Shown here one piece after another: positions 28,575 through 37,771 of a stretch of 64,000 nt of DNA. The DNA is from Stanieria sp. NIES-3757 (GTDB taxonomy: Bacteria; Cyanobacteriota; Cyanobacteriia; Cyanobacteriales; Xenococcaceae): contig AP017375.1 of the NCBI GenBank assembly GCA_002355455.1, forward strand, positions 4,765,640 to 4,829,639, read 5' to 3'. The notes beneath the pieces are model-generated. The model did not search any database, had not been told where the DNA came from, and was given only the letters and a program-made list of their open reading frames with translations. Positions within the stretch are counted from its first letter, which is position 1; every line of letters begins with the position of its first letter. A program made the translations under genes and the position numbers.

Positions 28575-30416
28575 CTAAACACTCTTGAAGTTGTTATTAA
28601 TCTGTTTTGGGGAAACAATTTCTTGATAAGTCCCACATCTTATTACTTTCCCATTATTAATTTCGTAAATGCGATCGCATTTTTCTACAGTTGTTAAACG
28701 ATGGGCAATAATAATCATCGTTTTTATCCCACTTAATTTTTGTAATGCTTCACTAATTAAACTTTCTGTTTCATTGTCTAAAGCAGAAGTTGCTTCATCC
28801 AGTACTAAAATTTCCCTTTCATGATAAAGAGCACGAGCAATACCAATTCTTTGGCGTTGTCCTCCAGATAAACAGACTCCATTTTCTCCGACAAATGTTT
28901 GAAGTCCATTTGGCAATTGTTTGACTATATCTGCAAGTTGAGCAAAGTCGATGGCACGTTCTAGCTTTTGTCTATCTATTTGATTGTCCGCAACACCAAA
29001 CGCAATATTTCTTTCAACGGTGTCATCCATTAAAAAGATAGACTGAGGAATATAGGCAATTAAGCTTTGCCAAGAAGTTAGGTCTTTGTAGATTGACCAA
29101 CCATCTACCTGGATATCTCCCTCTTGCGGTCTTAATAGTCCTAAAAAAACATCTGCCAGAGTTGTCTTTCCCGATCCTGATTTACCGATTAAAGCAATGG
29201 ATTCTCCTTTGCGAATCGTTAGAGAAACATCATTTAAAGCTTTTGAAGCAGCTTCAGGGTAACTATATTGGATTTTATCGATAACGATTTTATCTGTAAA
29301 AACTAGAGGTTTCTGTTTCGAGGCTTTAAAGCTATTCAAATCTTTATGTTTAAAAGTACCTGAAATTGTATTTTGAGACATTTTTAAATAATTAATAGCC
29401 TCTGGTTTTTCTAGTTCTTTTAGATCCAGGTAGATTTTATCAAGGCTAGGTTTAGCATTCCGAAGTGTCGCCATAGACGATAAGAGTTGACTTGCTGATG
29501 GTATGATTCTGACTGAAGCGATCGCAAAAATTCCTAAAACTGAAGCGAGACTATCTGAACGTTCTACCACAATTAAAGATAGAGATACCAGCCCTACCAC
29601 AAAAGTAATTAATAAGGCTTCCATAACAATTCGTGGAAGTTGTCCAAAAATGTGAAAAAGACTTGCTGCTCTGGCGTACCTGTTAGTTTGGAAAAGCAAT
29701 TGACTTTCAAAAAAATCTTCGCACCCTAATAATTTAGTTTCCTTTAGACTTCCAATTCCATGATTAATAATCCGAATTGTTTCTGTTAGAGCTTCAACCC
29801 CCTCTTTTCCCCAAGCAGCAACTTTATGTCTAAGATAATGGAATGGAATAAAAGCAACTATCAAAAGTCCTAAAATACCAACTGTTGCCAGTAAATCGGT
29901 TTTTGCCAATAATAATAAAAGAACCACTAAAACAAAACTATTAGCAATTGAATTCAAAAGTGGAATTGCAATTGAGTAGGTAAATTTTTCTGATTCTCCA
30001 ATAATAATTTGAATAATGTGTGCTGAATTAGTTTTTAGATAAAACGTATAAGGTAAAGAAAGATAAGTATGCATCAATCTGTGGCGCAGTTTGACTTGCT
30101 GTGCATAGCAAAACTTTAATACATAGTTTTGAATTTGGTAGTATAAAAATGATTTAAAGTAAAAAATTACTATAATTATTAATCCTAATGAGGCAATAAA
30201 TTGACTGGTATTGCTTAATCCTGAATATTCATAAAAGCTAGATAACCAAACATTCTGCTGGATTTGCTCTGGATTTACTGCTAAACCAATAAATGGGCCG
30301 ATCAACCCAATTCCCAAAGCATCTAATAAAGAAATTACAAGAAAAAAAAATACCAGTAATAGAAGTTCAATTTTTTTTGCTGTAATAACATATAAAAATT
30401 GCGATAAATATCTCAT
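28575..30416 (-). CDS. ABC exporter (MsbA/PglK type), fused TMD-NBD
   Basis: This 613-aa half-transporter has a six-helix exporter domain (residues 1-330) and a nucleotide-binding domain with Walker A GKSGSGKTT (from 411), signature LSGGQRQR (516-523), Walker B ILVLDEATS (536-544) and H-loop H572. All catalytic residues are present. It works as a homodimer. Lone ABCB-type exporters inside glycan loci commonly flip lipid-linked oligosaccharides, as PglK does, or export lipids, as MsbA does. It is the only transporter in the locus, so it is the best candidate for moving the glycan across the cytoplasmic membrane. Confidence 0.88.
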   Translation of the reverse strand: MRYLSQFLYVITAKKIELLLLVFFFLVISLLDALGIGLIGPFIGLAVNPEQIQQNVWLSSFYEYSGLSNTSQFIASLGLIIIVIFYFKSFLYYQIQNYVLKFCYAQQVKLRHRLMHTYLSLPYTFYLKTNSAHIIQIIIGESEKFTYSIAIPLLNSIANSFVLVVLLLLLAKTDLLATVGILGLLIVAFIPFHYLRHKVAAWGKEGVEALTETIRIINHGIGSLKETKLLGCEDFFESQLLFQTNRYARAASLFHIFGQLPRIVMEALLITFVVGLVSLSLIVVERSDSLASVLGIFAIASVRIIPSASQLLSSMATLRNAKPSLDKIYLDLKELEKPEAINYLKMSQNTISGTFKHKDLNSFKASKQKPLVFTDKIVIDKIQYSYPEAASKALNDVSLTIRKGESIALIGKSGSGKTTLADVFLGLLRPQEGDIQVDGWSIYKDLTSWQSLIAYIPQSIFLMDDTVERNIAFGVADNQIDRQKLERAIDFAQLADIVKQLPNGLQTFVGENGVCLSGGQRQRIGIARALYHEREILVLDEATSALDNETESLISEALQKLSGIKTMIIIAHRLTTVEKCDRIYEINNGKVIRCGTYQEIVSPKQINNNFKSV

Positions 30417-30474
30417 TATTTATTCTTGGGATACATTTATAGATAATTTTTTATAAGTAAAAACATTTGTGCTT

Positions 30475-31710
30475 TTATTGCTTTAAAATTTCTTTGTATA
30501 AGGATAGGTAACGATTTGCTTGAATTTTAGAAGAATACTCTCGTAAGCTCTTTTCACGAGCATAATAACAAAGTTTTTGATGTTGTTCATCGTCTGTAAG
30601 AACCCAAGCAATTCCTTTAGCTAAATCTTCGCTTTCAAAGGGTTCTGCTAGATAACCATTCTTTTGATGCTCCACAATATCTTTTAAGCCAGTTGTATTA
30701 AAAGCAACCACAGGAGTACCGCAAGATAGCGCCTCAGAAGCTGTTTGACCAAAGGCTTCTTGAGTTGAAGGAACAACCATCACATCTGCTGCTGAATAGA
30801 TTGATGCTAATGAAATATCATCATGAAAGTGACCAAGATAATGAATCTTAAATCCTAATTCGATTGGGTTTTGAGGTGCTAAGGAACCAAAAACAACCAG
30901 CTCTAAAGAATTGTCCCAACCAGCCTTACTCAGTTGTTCCAAAGCAGGTAATAAAAGGTGAAAACCTTTTCTTGGATTTATATTAGCACCAAGCGCGCCG
31001 AAAAGAACTAGCTGCTTGTCTGGGGGAAGATTGAGCAACTCACGAGCAAACTGACGATTAATTGGTTTGTATTTTTCAGTATCCAAACCTAAAGGAATTA
31101 CTTTTACTCGTTTATTGCTGAACAAAGAACTGTTTTTTGCACAATCAGCCATCCAGGTAGAAGTCGCCACAACAGTTAGATTAAGATTTTGCCAAGATTT
31201 TGCTTTGCGCTGCCAAACCCAACGAGAAAGATCCCATGAACTACTACTTTTTAGTTGTGGGCAGGTACCACAAGAGTCTTTGTAGCGATCGCAATCTTGG
31301 ATATAATGACAGCCTCCAGTAAAAGTCCACATATCGTGAAGCGTCCAAACCAAGGGCTTTTTAAATTTAGGCAGCGTTTCGATTTGGAGATAACCATTAC
31401 AAATCCAGTGCAGGTTAATAATATCTGGGTTGATTTGAGTGGCTCTCGAGGCGATCGCATCGGGAAACCACTGCGTTGAGAACATTTCAGAGTTGCGCTT
31501 AGGGTAAAGCCTCATTGGAATACCCGATACAGGTGGACCAAGTTTGGTTAACACAGATTTTTCTGCTGTAACCGTTTCATCAGCACTAAACTTCGCCCGT
31601 ACCAACATCTGGGAATCGCATCCAATCGACTGCAATCCTTGATGTAAACGATATGCTGCCCGTGCGCCCCCATTATCGATATCAGAGGTACTAAGGTGCA
31701 AAATTTTCAT
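30475..31710 (-). CDS. GT4 glycosyltransferase, WcaC-like
   Basis: This 411-aa GT-B enzyme starts MKILHLSTSDIDNGGARAAY. It has the four-Cys block GGCHYIQDCDRYKDSCGTC found in colanic-acid WcaC-like GT4 proteins and a C-terminal PSTQEAFGQTASEALSCG (E-x7-E). The Cys block may bind a metal or stabilise the N-terminal domain. The gene sits 5 nt downstream of the epimerase gene (31716-32843) and upstream of the ABC exporter. Confidence 0.86.
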   Translation of the reverse strand: MKILHLSTSDIDNGGARAAYRLHQGLQSIGCDSQMLVRAKFSADETVTAEKSVLTKLGPPVSGIPMRLYPKRNSEMFSTQWFPDAIASRATQINPDIINLHWICNGYLQIETLPKFKKPLVWTLHDMWTFTGGCHYIQDCDRYKDSCGTCPQLKSSSSWDLSRWVWQRKAKSWQNLNLTVVATSTWMADCAKNSSLFSNKRVKVIPLGLDTEKYKPINRQFARELLNLPPDKQLVLFGALGANINPRKGFHLLLPALEQLSKAGWDNSLELVVFGSLAPQNPIELGFKIHYLGHFHDDISLASIYSAADVMVVPSTQEAFGQTASEALSCGTPVVAFNTTGLKDIVEHQKNGYLAEPFESEDLAKGIAWVLTDDEQHQKLCYYAREKSLREYSSKIQANRYLSLYKEILKQ

Positions 31711-31715
31711 CTAAA

Positions 31716-32843
31716 TTAAGTATGTTTCGACAATAACAAACCTGTTTGCTCCATTTCTTTAAAAGATGCTTGGAGAGCGGACTGACTAAGGGGTTCTTGC
31801 TTTAGATACCATTCCAAGTATTGAGCCAACCCATCTGTAAGGGAAGTAGGCTGCCATTTTCCTAACAGGGTTTCATAGTGACTCATGTCGGCGATCGCGT
31901 GACGGATATCCCCCACTCGAAACCGTCCCGATATAGTGTAGTTGACGGGTTTATTTACCAATTGTGCGATCGCTTCTACCACTTCTAATAGAGTGACTGC
32001 TTTTCCAATACCAACATTAATCGTAGAAGAAAGTGGTTGTTCGTATAGCGCGCATTTGATCACTGCCTCAACTACATCACCAACAAAGACAAAATCTCTT
32101 GTCATCTGACCGTCTTCAAAGATTTCCAGTGGATTGCCTTGGACGATCGCATTGGTGAAAATGCCAATAATTCCAGTGTAAGGGTTTCCAAGTTCCTGCT
32201 TGGGTCCATAAACATTTTGAAAGCGTAGTGTAACCAGATCTATCTTTTGACTTTCACAATAGTTTTGTAACAGTTGCTCTTGCCAGAGTTTAGTTAATCC
32301 GTAAACAGAAGTAGGCTTGGTGAGATGGTTTTCCTGCATTGGCAGAGCTGTTAGCGGTTCGCCCTGCTCTGTGTAAATCTCCCACCTTCCCTTCTGTAAG
32401 TCTTCTAAGCTTCGTCCTTTAGGATAGTAAGTTGTTTTGCCATCTGTGTATGCACCATCCCCATAAACGGCTCGACTTGATGAGAGAATAATTCGACGGG
32501 GTTTATGCTCTAACTGAGAAATTAGCTCTAAAAGTTTTGCTGTACCATTGGCATTTTGCTGAACATATCGACTCATTTCATACATTGACTGCCCAGTACC
32601 TGTTTGAGATGCCAGATGTATCACAACATCTATTCCTTTTAAAGCCTCTCGATGAATTTCAATATCTTGAACATCTGCTCGAATACACTTGGCACGAACC
32701 TTTAGCTCAGGCGCAAAATCTTGGCAGGTTCGATGCACCTGTGCATCTAGAGAATCAATTACAATTATTTCGGCATCGGCAGGTAACTTATCGATTAACC
32801 ACTTACCAATAAAACCAGCTCCACCAGTAACTAAAAATTTCAT
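31716..32843 (-). CDS. NAD-dependent nucleotide-sugar epimerase/dehydratase
   Basis: This 375-aa extended short-chain dehydrogenase has the Rossmann motif GGAGFIGKWL, a catalytic Ser in ILSSSRAVYGDG, and YGLTK as YxxxK. It resembles UDP-glucose 4-epimerase/GDP-mannose 4,6-dehydratase relatives and has the QNVYGPKQELGNPYTG segment typical of that family. It likely makes an activated sugar for the locus. The exact sugar cannot be read from sequence. Confidence 0.86.
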   Translation of the reverse strand: MKFLVTGGAGFIGKWLIDKLPADAEIIVIDSLDAQVHRTCQDFAPELKVRAKCIRADVQDIEIHREALKGIDVVIHLASQTGTGQSMYEMSRYVQQNANGTAKLLELISQLEHKPRRIILSSSRAVYGDGAYTDGKTTYYPKGRSLEDLQKGRWEIYTEQGEPLTALPMQENHLTKPTSVYGLTKLWQEQLLQNYCESQKIDLVTLRFQNVYGPKQELGNPYTGIIGIFTNAIVQGNPLEIFEDGQMTRDFVFVGDVVEAVIKCALYEQPLSSTINVGIGKAVTLLEVVEAIAQLVNKPVNYTISGRFRVGDIRHAIADMSHYETLLGKWQPTSLTDGLAQYLEWYLKQEPLSQSALQASFKEMEQTGLLLSKHT

Positions 32844-32880
32844 TAATATTAATTCCTAGTATTTAATAATTCTTATTAGC

Positions 32881-33756
32881 TTAGTAATTTTTAATAGCAA
32901 AACGACTCATCCCAAGTTCATCAAGTTGATTATGCTTGATTCTGAGAAACACTTTTCTAAAGAAATAGTAGGGAAAAAGGAGAGATATTTTCGCTTGCTC
33001 CAGTAAAAATGGAATGGTTCTCTCTTTATCATCAGGAGCTTGTGTCTGAATTGAAAATTCATTGAGAATTTTACTCGTTGGCACTCTAAAACCCCGACGG
33101 TAAACATTCATGTAGTTAGAGCCATGAACAACTTCAATCCAAACTGGTTTGCAGAGAATTTTTTGAGCCGAACGACAAACTTCGTAAATCTCTTTATGAG
33201 GTCTACAAAGGCAGGTATTAAATGAAGTCGGATTGTATCGCTCGATCAAACTGATAAAGTGATTAGCCAATTCAAAATCAAAGTAAAGTTTGCCATTACA
33301 TAACTGATAACCAAAGATGAAGTTGAGCGTTTCACTTTCTTGGCAAGCGAAATTATCTTGAATCATCTGCACGTAATCTCGATGTATGGCATCATCGTTA
33401 TCTAGCCAGGTTGTAATAAGATATTCGCAATCAGATGGAATGTACTGGCGGACGACTGCTCTAACTTCGTCAGGAAATTGACCGTAGGGTAGGGGGCAAT
33501 CTAAATAAACAGGAACAAAATTTTGCCATTGCTTGGTATAGTTCGCAATCTTTTGTTTGAATGTTTGGGGCATATCAACATCAAAAAATACTAACCACTT
33601 AAAGTTTTGATTCGATTGGTTTTGGATAGACGGAAAGCAAAACTGGTCAAACAATTGAAACCTTTGTTCAAGCCAATCAGGTTCACAGCCTGGTCTAAGC
33701 TCTGGAAAGGCTCTGACATTAAACTTGGTGAGAAAAAAATGGTTAAACTGGCTCAT
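32881..33756 (-). CDS. Putative rhamnosyltransferase (PF11316-like)
   Basis: This 291-aa protein has NHFFLTKFNVR at the N-terminus, QNFKWLVFFDVDMPQ and WLDNDDAIHRDYV. The DxD-like DNDD stretch and the overall layout match the Rhamno_transf family seen in bacterial exopolysaccharide and LPS clusters. It should be a GT-A-type cytoplasmic glycosyltransferase. It lies between the two NAD-dependent sugar enzymes, 10 nt from the upstream stop codon. Confidence 0.8.
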   Translation of the reverse strand: MSQFNHFFLTKFNVRAFPELRPGCEPDWLEQRFQLFDQFCFPSIQNQSNQNFKWLVFFDVDMPQTFKQKIANYTKQWQNFVPVYLDCPLPYGQFPDEVRAVVRQYIPSDCEYLITTWLDNDDAIHRDYVQMIQDNFACQESETLNFIFGYQLCNGKLYFDFELANHFISLIERYNPTSFNTCLCRPHKEIYEVCRSAQKILCKPVWIEVVHGSNYMNVYRRGFRVPTSKILNEFSIQTQAPDDKERTIPFLLEQAKISLLFPYYFFRKVFLRIKHNQLDELGMSRFAIKNY

Positions 33757-33766
33757 TACTTTATTT

Positions 33767-34876
33767 CTACTTGGTAGTCTGATTAGTCAGAATTGGGAAG
33801 TTGTGATCGCAAGCCATTAACCACTCAAGTGAACGGTGACAACCCTCGTTAAAAGTAACAATAGGTTTATAGCCTAATAGCTTTTCAGCTTTATCAAAAG
33901 GCAGCTTGTACTGAGACTGTTGCAAAATTGCCATCATCTCACTGACAACTGGTTGCGGTTTAGTAACTTCCCAATCGTTCTGAGTCGATTTATACATCGG
34001 TTTTGGGATGGTACGTTTAATTGTTTGTTTCAAGTCATCAGAAATCAACGCTAAAGCTCTTTGTGAGATTTCTGAGTTCCAAACAGAATCGATAAGTTGT
34101 TGCTTCCAGCTATGGTTAAACTCAGGAACAGTTAACTGGGTAATTTGAGCGGAATCAATACTCAAGGCTTCGGCAAAAAAGCGATAAAAATCAACCCAAG
34201 TTACACGCTCGCGATCGCCTACAAAAAATGCTTCTCCATCTGCTTTTTCTGCCGTCATTGCCAAGCGAATGGCATGAATGAGATTATCGACATAAACCGT
34301 ATTGCAAATGCCTGTACCGCCATTAATCAAGTAAGCGTTTCCTTGGGAAAGTTGCGCTGCTAGGTCAGCAATCCAACGCGATCGCGGTCCAAACACAATA
34401 CCCGGTCTGAATATGACAGTTTCAACCGCTCCCTTCTCTCTCAAGCGCAGCAACTTTTGCTCTGCATCAATCTTGGCAACGTGAGTGGGAAAATGAGGTT
34501 GATTTTTAACAGGCGGGCTAGCTTCTGTCGTACCAATCACAGGGGCCGACGTATGAACGATCATTGAACTTAAATAGATTAACCGACGCACCCCCGCTCT
34601 TTGAGCAGCATGATAGGCAGGCGCAACGCTACCTCTAATTAAGCCAGGACTTCCTAAAACCGAGTGAATAACGACATCACATCCTCGAAATGCTTTTTCT
34701 AAAGTAGCCGAATCAAAGGCATTGGCAACATAGCCATTTAAATTCATCGCTGCAAAACGCTCCAGACGGTCGAAGTTGCGTACGATGGGACGAACAGTCA
34801 TTCCTTCTTGGTGCAGCATTTCAATGGCTCGATTGCCTATAAAGCCACTAGCTCCTACAACGCCAATTGTTAGCAT
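33767..34876 (-). CDS. NAD-dependent epimerase/dehydratase-like protein, atypical active site
   Basis: This 369-aa SDR-fold protein has GVVGASGFIGNRAIE (NAD site) and IYLSSMIVH (catalytic Ser region). At the usual YxxxK position it reads THVAK (T131 to K135), so the catalytic Tyr appears to be replaced by Thr. A C-terminal segment (KPIVTFNEGCHRSLEWL) is typical of SDR enzymes acting on sugars or sterol-like substrates. It sits next to the GMC oxidoreductase gene. It may be an altered or non-catalytic SDR, or use another residue; the substrate is unknown. Confidence 0.78.
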   Translation of the reverse strand: MLTIGVVGASGFIGNRAIEMLHQEGMTVRPIVRNFDRLERFAAMNLNGYVANAFDSATLEKAFRGCDVVIHSVLGSPGLIRGSVAPAYHAAQRAGVRRLIYLSSMIVHTSAPVIGTTEASPPVKNQPHFPTHVAKIDAEQKLLRLREKGAVETVIFRPGIVFGPRSRWIADLAAQLSQGNAYLINGGTGICNTVYVDNLIHAIRLAMTAEKADGEAFFVGDRERVTWVDFYRFFAEALSIDSAQITQLTVPEFNHSWKQQLIDSVWNSEISQRALALISDDLKQTIKRTIPKPMYKSTQNDWEVTKPQPVVSEMMAILQQSQYKLPFDKAEKLLGYKPIVTFNEGCHRSLEWLMACDHNFPILTNQTTK

Positions 34877-34883
34877 CTTTACT

Positions 34884-36530
34884 TTAATTTATTAATGTTT
34901 TGATATGATCTGCTAATCGTAGGGACAAAGCAATAATCGTGAGTGTGGGATTGGCATAACCAGCAGTTGGAAAAACTGAACTTCCTGCTATAAAAAGATT
35001 AGAAATTCCATGCACCTGGCAGTTAGCGTCAACAACTCCTTGCTTAGGATCGTTATGCATCCGAGTTGTCCCCATGTGGTGATGCATTGCCAGTTTTTCA
35101 AATTTCCAATCTTCACGTTTTCGAGCAAACTGCAATTCACCCAATCCTGCTTTGTGGAATTCCTCTGCCCAAATCTCTTGTACTCGAATGGCATTTTGAA
35201 TATCAATCGGATTTAATCGCCAGTGAAGCTCAACTTTGTTTTGTCCAAAAATATCTCGTTCTGAACTTAACATTACTCGATTATTAGGGTCTGGTGCTTG
35301 CTCAATTTGATAAAAGATTTCAAAATTTGAAAACCGCCTTTTTTCGTAGGGGAGATAAGACCAATCACCACGTCGTAGTGCCGGCAACTGTCTGATTGCT
35401 GCCCACAATCCTGCGACAATAATGTAGTCGCTACCGCGCAGCATCATACTAAGATGCTTAGGCAAATCCTGAAGCGACTGCCAATTTTTAATTGAAGAGA
35501 CCAGAGAACGCAGAGCTAGGGCAGCTTCTCGTTGACGTTTCAATGGTCTGGGGAATAATTGAGCTCCATTGTTAAGTAAGTGTTCGCGACGCATTACTGC
35601 TTCGGTAAGATGAACCCTAGCCATAATAGGAACTTCTTTTGTCCGATAAATATCGTACAGAGCAGTTTGATCGAATAGTTTTTTGCTGTAAGGAACTAGT
35701 GTAGAGCTTAGGATTGGGCGATCCATGAAAAATCGACCTACCAGATCGTTCTGATTACCTAACCCTTTTGGTTGCTGTTGATTAGATGCTAGAAGCAAAC
35801 GCGCATTTTCTAATCCCCCAGTTGCCAAAATAAATACTTTCGCTGCTAACCAGAACTGTCTATTTTGCGATGATGCAATACGAACTCGAGTAATCTTGTT
35901 AGTTGTTTCATCAGTCAACAATTCAATCACATTAGCGTAAAGGATGGTGGTAACGTTTGGTAATTGTCTAATCTCTTCGCGATACTCTTTAGTAAAAGGG
36001 TATCGGGGTGCATATTGACTGATTGATGTAGTAACGCGATCGCTCTTAAAAGGTAATTGTCTTGCTCGTTTGTCTTCCCAGGCTTCAACGTTGTAAGCAT
36101 AAGAACCAATTTGGCAAACTTGCTGTGCCCGCTCGTAAAAAGGAGCTAGGTGCGCTTTGCTAAAAGGCCAACCACTATATGGTAACCAGTCCCTTTTCTC
36201 AAAGTCAATTTCATCGAGGGGAAGACAGCGAAAGCCATATTTTTTGTAGTCGTTCTGTCCTTCCCAAGCATGAGAAGTGCCACCGAATTGACGAAGGCGA
36301 CCACTAGTCAATTCGGGATAAGCATCGCCAATTATAGTTCCATCATTTAGGGATTGGCTTTCTGGATCAAATTCAAATCCACCACTTTCGAGTAAGCAAA
36401 CCTGGACATTTTGGTTGGCAAACTCACGGGCTAACGTAATGCCCGCTGGTCCAGCACCGACAAGACAAATATTCGTTTCTAGAATTTTGTCTTGTGGTAG
36501 TGATCGAGCATCAATAATCATTTCACTCAA
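34884..36530 (-). CDS. GMC-family FAD oxidoreductase
   Basis: This 548-aa flavoprotein has an FAD-binding GAGPAGITLAREF motif near residue 25 and the GMC C-terminal block with HHHMGTTRMHNDP, then LFIAGSSVFPTAGYANPTLT. The His near the start of the C-terminal block is the probable catalytic base. GMC enzymes oxidise alcohols, including sugars, to aldehydes, ketones or lactones. It is the second gene of the locus, 14 nt downstream of the GT26 gene and 7 nt upstream of the atypical epimerase. With the PhyH and AKR genes at the far end, it suggests oxidation of a sugar or lipid. Confidence 0.85.
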   Translation of the reverse strand: MSEMIIDARSLPQDKILETNICLVGAGPAGITLAREFANQNVQVCLLESGGFEFDPESQSLNDGTIIGDAYPELTSGRLRQFGGTSHAWEGQNDYKKYGFRCLPLDEIDFEKRDWLPYSGWPFSKAHLAPFYERAQQVCQIGSYAYNVEAWEDKRARQLPFKSDRVTTSISQYAPRYPFTKEYREEIRQLPNVTTILYANVIELLTDETTNKITRVRIASSQNRQFWLAAKVFILATGGLENARLLLASNQQQPKGLGNQNDLVGRFFMDRPILSSTLVPYSKKLFDQTALYDIYRTKEVPIMARVHLTEAVMRREHLLNNGAQLFPRPLKRQREAALALRSLVSSIKNWQSLQDLPKHLSMMLRGSDYIIVAGLWAAIRQLPALRRGDWSYLPYEKRRFSNFEIFYQIEQAPDPNNRVMLSSERDIFGQNKVELHWRLNPIDIQNAIRVQEIWAEEFHKAGLGELQFARKREDWKFEKLAMHHHMGTTRMHNDPKQGVVDANCQVHGISNLFIAGSSVFPTAGYANPTLTIIALSLRLADHIKTLIN

Positions 36531-36544
36531 TATTTTAGATAGTT

Positions 36545-37771
36545 TTATACAGCAATAAGACTATAATTTTGCTTAATATTTAACCACCAGCCGTTTTTTC
36601 GCAAATCTTGTTCTATTAATAATAATTGAAGCTGCTCAACAGAGATAAGATTTGATTCTAGCATGATTTCTCCAAGCTTTTTATTAGTGTTATCTTGTAA
36701 TTGTAGATAAAGAAGTTGTTCTAATTTGTTAGAGGAAATTATTTTTTTATCTAATAAAATTTCTCCTAATTTAATTTTTTGATTTTTAAGATGATACTTT
36801 AATTCCGGCAAAGAAATATATCCTTTTTGAACTAAAATTTCTCCTAATTTACAGTCATTCAGTTTTTTTTGTTCTTGTAAAGCTATTACTAAAGACTGCT
36901 CAGTTAACAAATTTTGTCTGATTAGAATTTGACCTATTTTACTTGAGTGGATTTTGAAATTTTGAATATTTAATTCTCTATTATACTGTTTTTTTATGTT
37001 TGTTGGACAGTTAGACTTAATTTGTGTTAGGAGTTGCTTAATAGCTAAGTAAACAAAAGGAGGAATGGTTTTACGATAACGACGCCAAAGTCGACGAGGT
37101 TCTTGGAAAAATCTATATAACCATTCCAACCCACTATCACGGATATAAGAAGGAGCTCTTTTATAAATATCAGCATAAACAGGAAAGACTGCACCTACTC
37201 CAATCATTACTGCCTGAATTTTGTTTTGATGCTGAGATATCCATATCTCTTGCTTTGGACAACCCAAGCAAACAAATATTAGTCCTGCTTGACTTTGATT
37301 AACCTTCTCAACTAAAGCTTCATCTTCTTGTTTACTTAAAGGTCTAAAAGGCAAATCTTCCATCCCAGCAATTTGTAAAACAGGAAATTCTCGCTCTAAT
37401 TTTTGTTTGATTTTTTCAAGTATTTTTTTTTGAGAACCCAGAAAAAAAACCTTTACTTGACTTTGTTGAGCTAGCTCGCATAATCGCAAAAAAACATCCA
37501 TCCCTGCAATTCGATCTTGATTATAAATTCCCAATTTTCTCAGCATCCAAACTAAAGGCATTCCATCGGAACTGACAAGATCTCCACTTTTTAAAACTGC
37601 TGCAAAATCTTTATTCCAGTAAGCTTCCATCAGCATATGGACATTAGCTAAAAATACACTTCTGCTTTCTCTAGCTCTTGCCCATCTCATAATTAGAAAC
37701 ATTTGTTCTTCAAATTTCAAACTGCTTACTGGAGAATTGAGTAAATATGTTATGGGTATAGAAGATTTCAT
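36545..37771 (-). CDS. WecG/TagA/CpsF (GT26) glycosyltransferase fused to four MshEN-like repeats
   Basis: Residues 1-245 form a GT26 domain with LANVHMLMEAYWNKDFAAVL, SSDGMPLVWMLRKLG, FVCLGCPKQEIWI and GVGAVFPVYA, the usual signatures of enzymes that add the second sugar to an undecaprenyl-PP-linked glycan. Residues 278-388 hold four 24-residue repeats starting KIGQIL (278), KLGEIL (308), KLGEIL (334) and KLGEIM (365), each ending in Gln at position 24. This is the pattern of the MshEN/GspE N-terminal domain, known to bind cyclic di-GMP in other proteins. It is the first gene of the minus-strand locus, so it may set flux under second-messenger control. Confidence 0.83.
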   Translation of the reverse strand: MKSSIPITYLLNSPVSSLKFEEQMFLIMRWARARESRSVFLANVHMLMEAYWNKDFAAVLKSGDLVSSDGMPLVWMLRKLGIYNQDRIAGMDVFLRLCELAQQSQVKVFFLGSQKKILEKIKQKLEREFPVLQIAGMEDLPFRPLSKQEDEALVEKVNQSQAGLIFVCLGCPKQEIWISQHQNKIQAVMIGVGAVFPVYADIYKRAPSYIRDSGLEWLYRFFQEPRRLWRRYRKTIPPFVYLAIKQLLTQIKSNCPTNIKKQYNRELNIQNFKIHSSKIGQILIRQNLLTEQSLVIALQEQKKLNDCKLGEILVQKGYISLPELKYHLKNQKIKLGEILLDKKIISSNKLEQLLYLQLQDNTNKKLGEIMLESNLISVEQLQLLLIEQDLRKNGWWLNIKQNYSLIAV

